Shown here piece after piece: positions 63,191 through 64,000 of a stretch of DNA of 64,000 nucleotides. The stretch covers positions 18,488,708-18,552,707 of the forward strand of contig CM073896.1 in assembly GCA_037176705.1 (NCBI GenBank), read 5' to 3'. The DNA is from Molossus alvarezi (Eukaryota; Chordata; Mammalia; Chiroptera; Molossidae). Made by a program: the position numbers and the translations under genes. Position 1 is the first letter of the stretch, and every line of letters starts with the position of its first letter. A model generated the notes under the pieces. It was not told the origin of the DNA, ran no database searches, and worked only from the letters and a program-made list of their open reading frames with translations.

Positions 63191-64000
63191 TCCCATATCT
63201 TCATTTTTAATAATTAACTTTAAAAATCTGAAATCTTAGCTTTTTAGAATAAAAGCTCAAGATTTCAAGTTAAATAGATGTTTAAGCCTAATTATATTCA
63301 TGCTATAAAAAAATCTGTTGTAGACACTGAACAATCAAGAACATTTTCAACACTGGTTAAGAACTAAAGCAGAACTTTGACAAATAGCCAGCACTAAAAA
63401 AGGCAGAAAGGAAGAGTCCACATTACCCAAAACAAGAAAGAAAACACACATAAGACCGTTTTAAAATAGAAAATGAATTCATAGGCAAGTTGAATAAAAA
63501 GAAACCTGAACCTGGAAGTTATTTTGGTTACTTTCCTACCAAAAAAAAAAAAAGTCAAGTGAGTTTCCAAATAACTTGGGCTGCAAAACAGAAAAGTCAC
63601 TTTTAATGACAGCCTTAGTCATATTTGCATTTGTTTCTATGTCCATACTTCCAAGACTTTAAGTCCCTGTTAGAATCTCATCCTTACTGTTAAAATCTCA
63701 TCCTTACTGTTAAAAATCACAACTCACAACTCCCCAGGCTGAACCTTGCCATTTCAAGTACAAGACTAAAGATATACTAAAAATAACCCATGAAAAATTA
63801 TGCAGATTTGCTTGACTCAGAAAAGTAAACAGGCTCTGTGTGGATTCTTGGGGAGGTGACCCCAGATTCAACATATCCTGAATATAAGTAAAATAAAATC
63901 CCGTTCCTGATTACCCTAATGTAAGGTCTGCAATAGGGCTGGCAATACTTATCTACACCAATGTATTTTTTTTACACTGTAATAATGAAGCAGGTAAGAA
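63191..64000. other. Upstream flank, unassigned
   Basis: A/T-rich sequence. In mammals ZNF367 usually lies just upstream of SLC35D2 in the same orientation, so its 3' UTR could begin near the window edge, but nothing here proves it. Confidence 0.25.
63668..63715. repeat. 20-bp tandem duplication
   Basis: TGTTARAATCTCATCCTTAC occurs twice in a row (63668-63687, 63688-63707) and begins a third time. Confidence 0.9.

Overview
The window is nuclear DNA of a mammal, almost certainly a vespertilionid (or closely related) bat. It holds about 47 copies of the tRNA-derived Ves SINE, recognised by a 5' tRNA-like head ending in GGTTTGGCTCAG...GTTAGAGC, a CT-rich body and an ATCCTC...GAGGATTAAA tail. 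It also holds an intact-looking SPIN hAT transposon and several L1 copies that share a distinctive 3' end. Most of the sequence is repeats. No prokaryotic or viral gene organisation is present.

The one protein-coding gene I can support is SLC35D2, a Golgi nucleotide-sugar transporter, on the minus strand from 62229 (ATG) to 14481 (stop). I read twelve coding exons directly from the sequence. All eleven introns are GT-AG, all phases agree, and together they give an uninterrupted frame of 335 residues. The first exon lies in a CpG island (about 61720-62470) with GC boxes. The last exon runs into a 3' UTR with a candidate AATAAA near 13960.

Region by region: 1-13950 lies downstream of the gene and is repeat-filled. 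It contains a decayed class I retroviral pol fragment split by a MER2/Tigger DNA transposon that is itself split by a SINE, followed by L1 remnants, a MER5-like element, an LTR candidate and SINEs. 13950-62230 is the SLC35D2 transcription unit, whose introns carry nested L1, L2, MIR, MaLR, hAT and Ves insertions. 59375-60500 holds two L2 tails next to a U6 snRNA/L1 chimeric pseudogene with preserved target-site duplications. 62480-64000 is upstream flank with an L1 remnant and a short tandem repeat.

I found no evidence of a novel multi-gene system. The most informative observations concern genome dynamics: the U6-L1 chimera, the SPIN insertion, a repeated short tRNA-only SINE form, several insertion nests that order events in time, and two CpG-rich blocks plus a G-rich minisatellite inside introns. 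Identities of repeat families come from recognition by eye and not from a library search.
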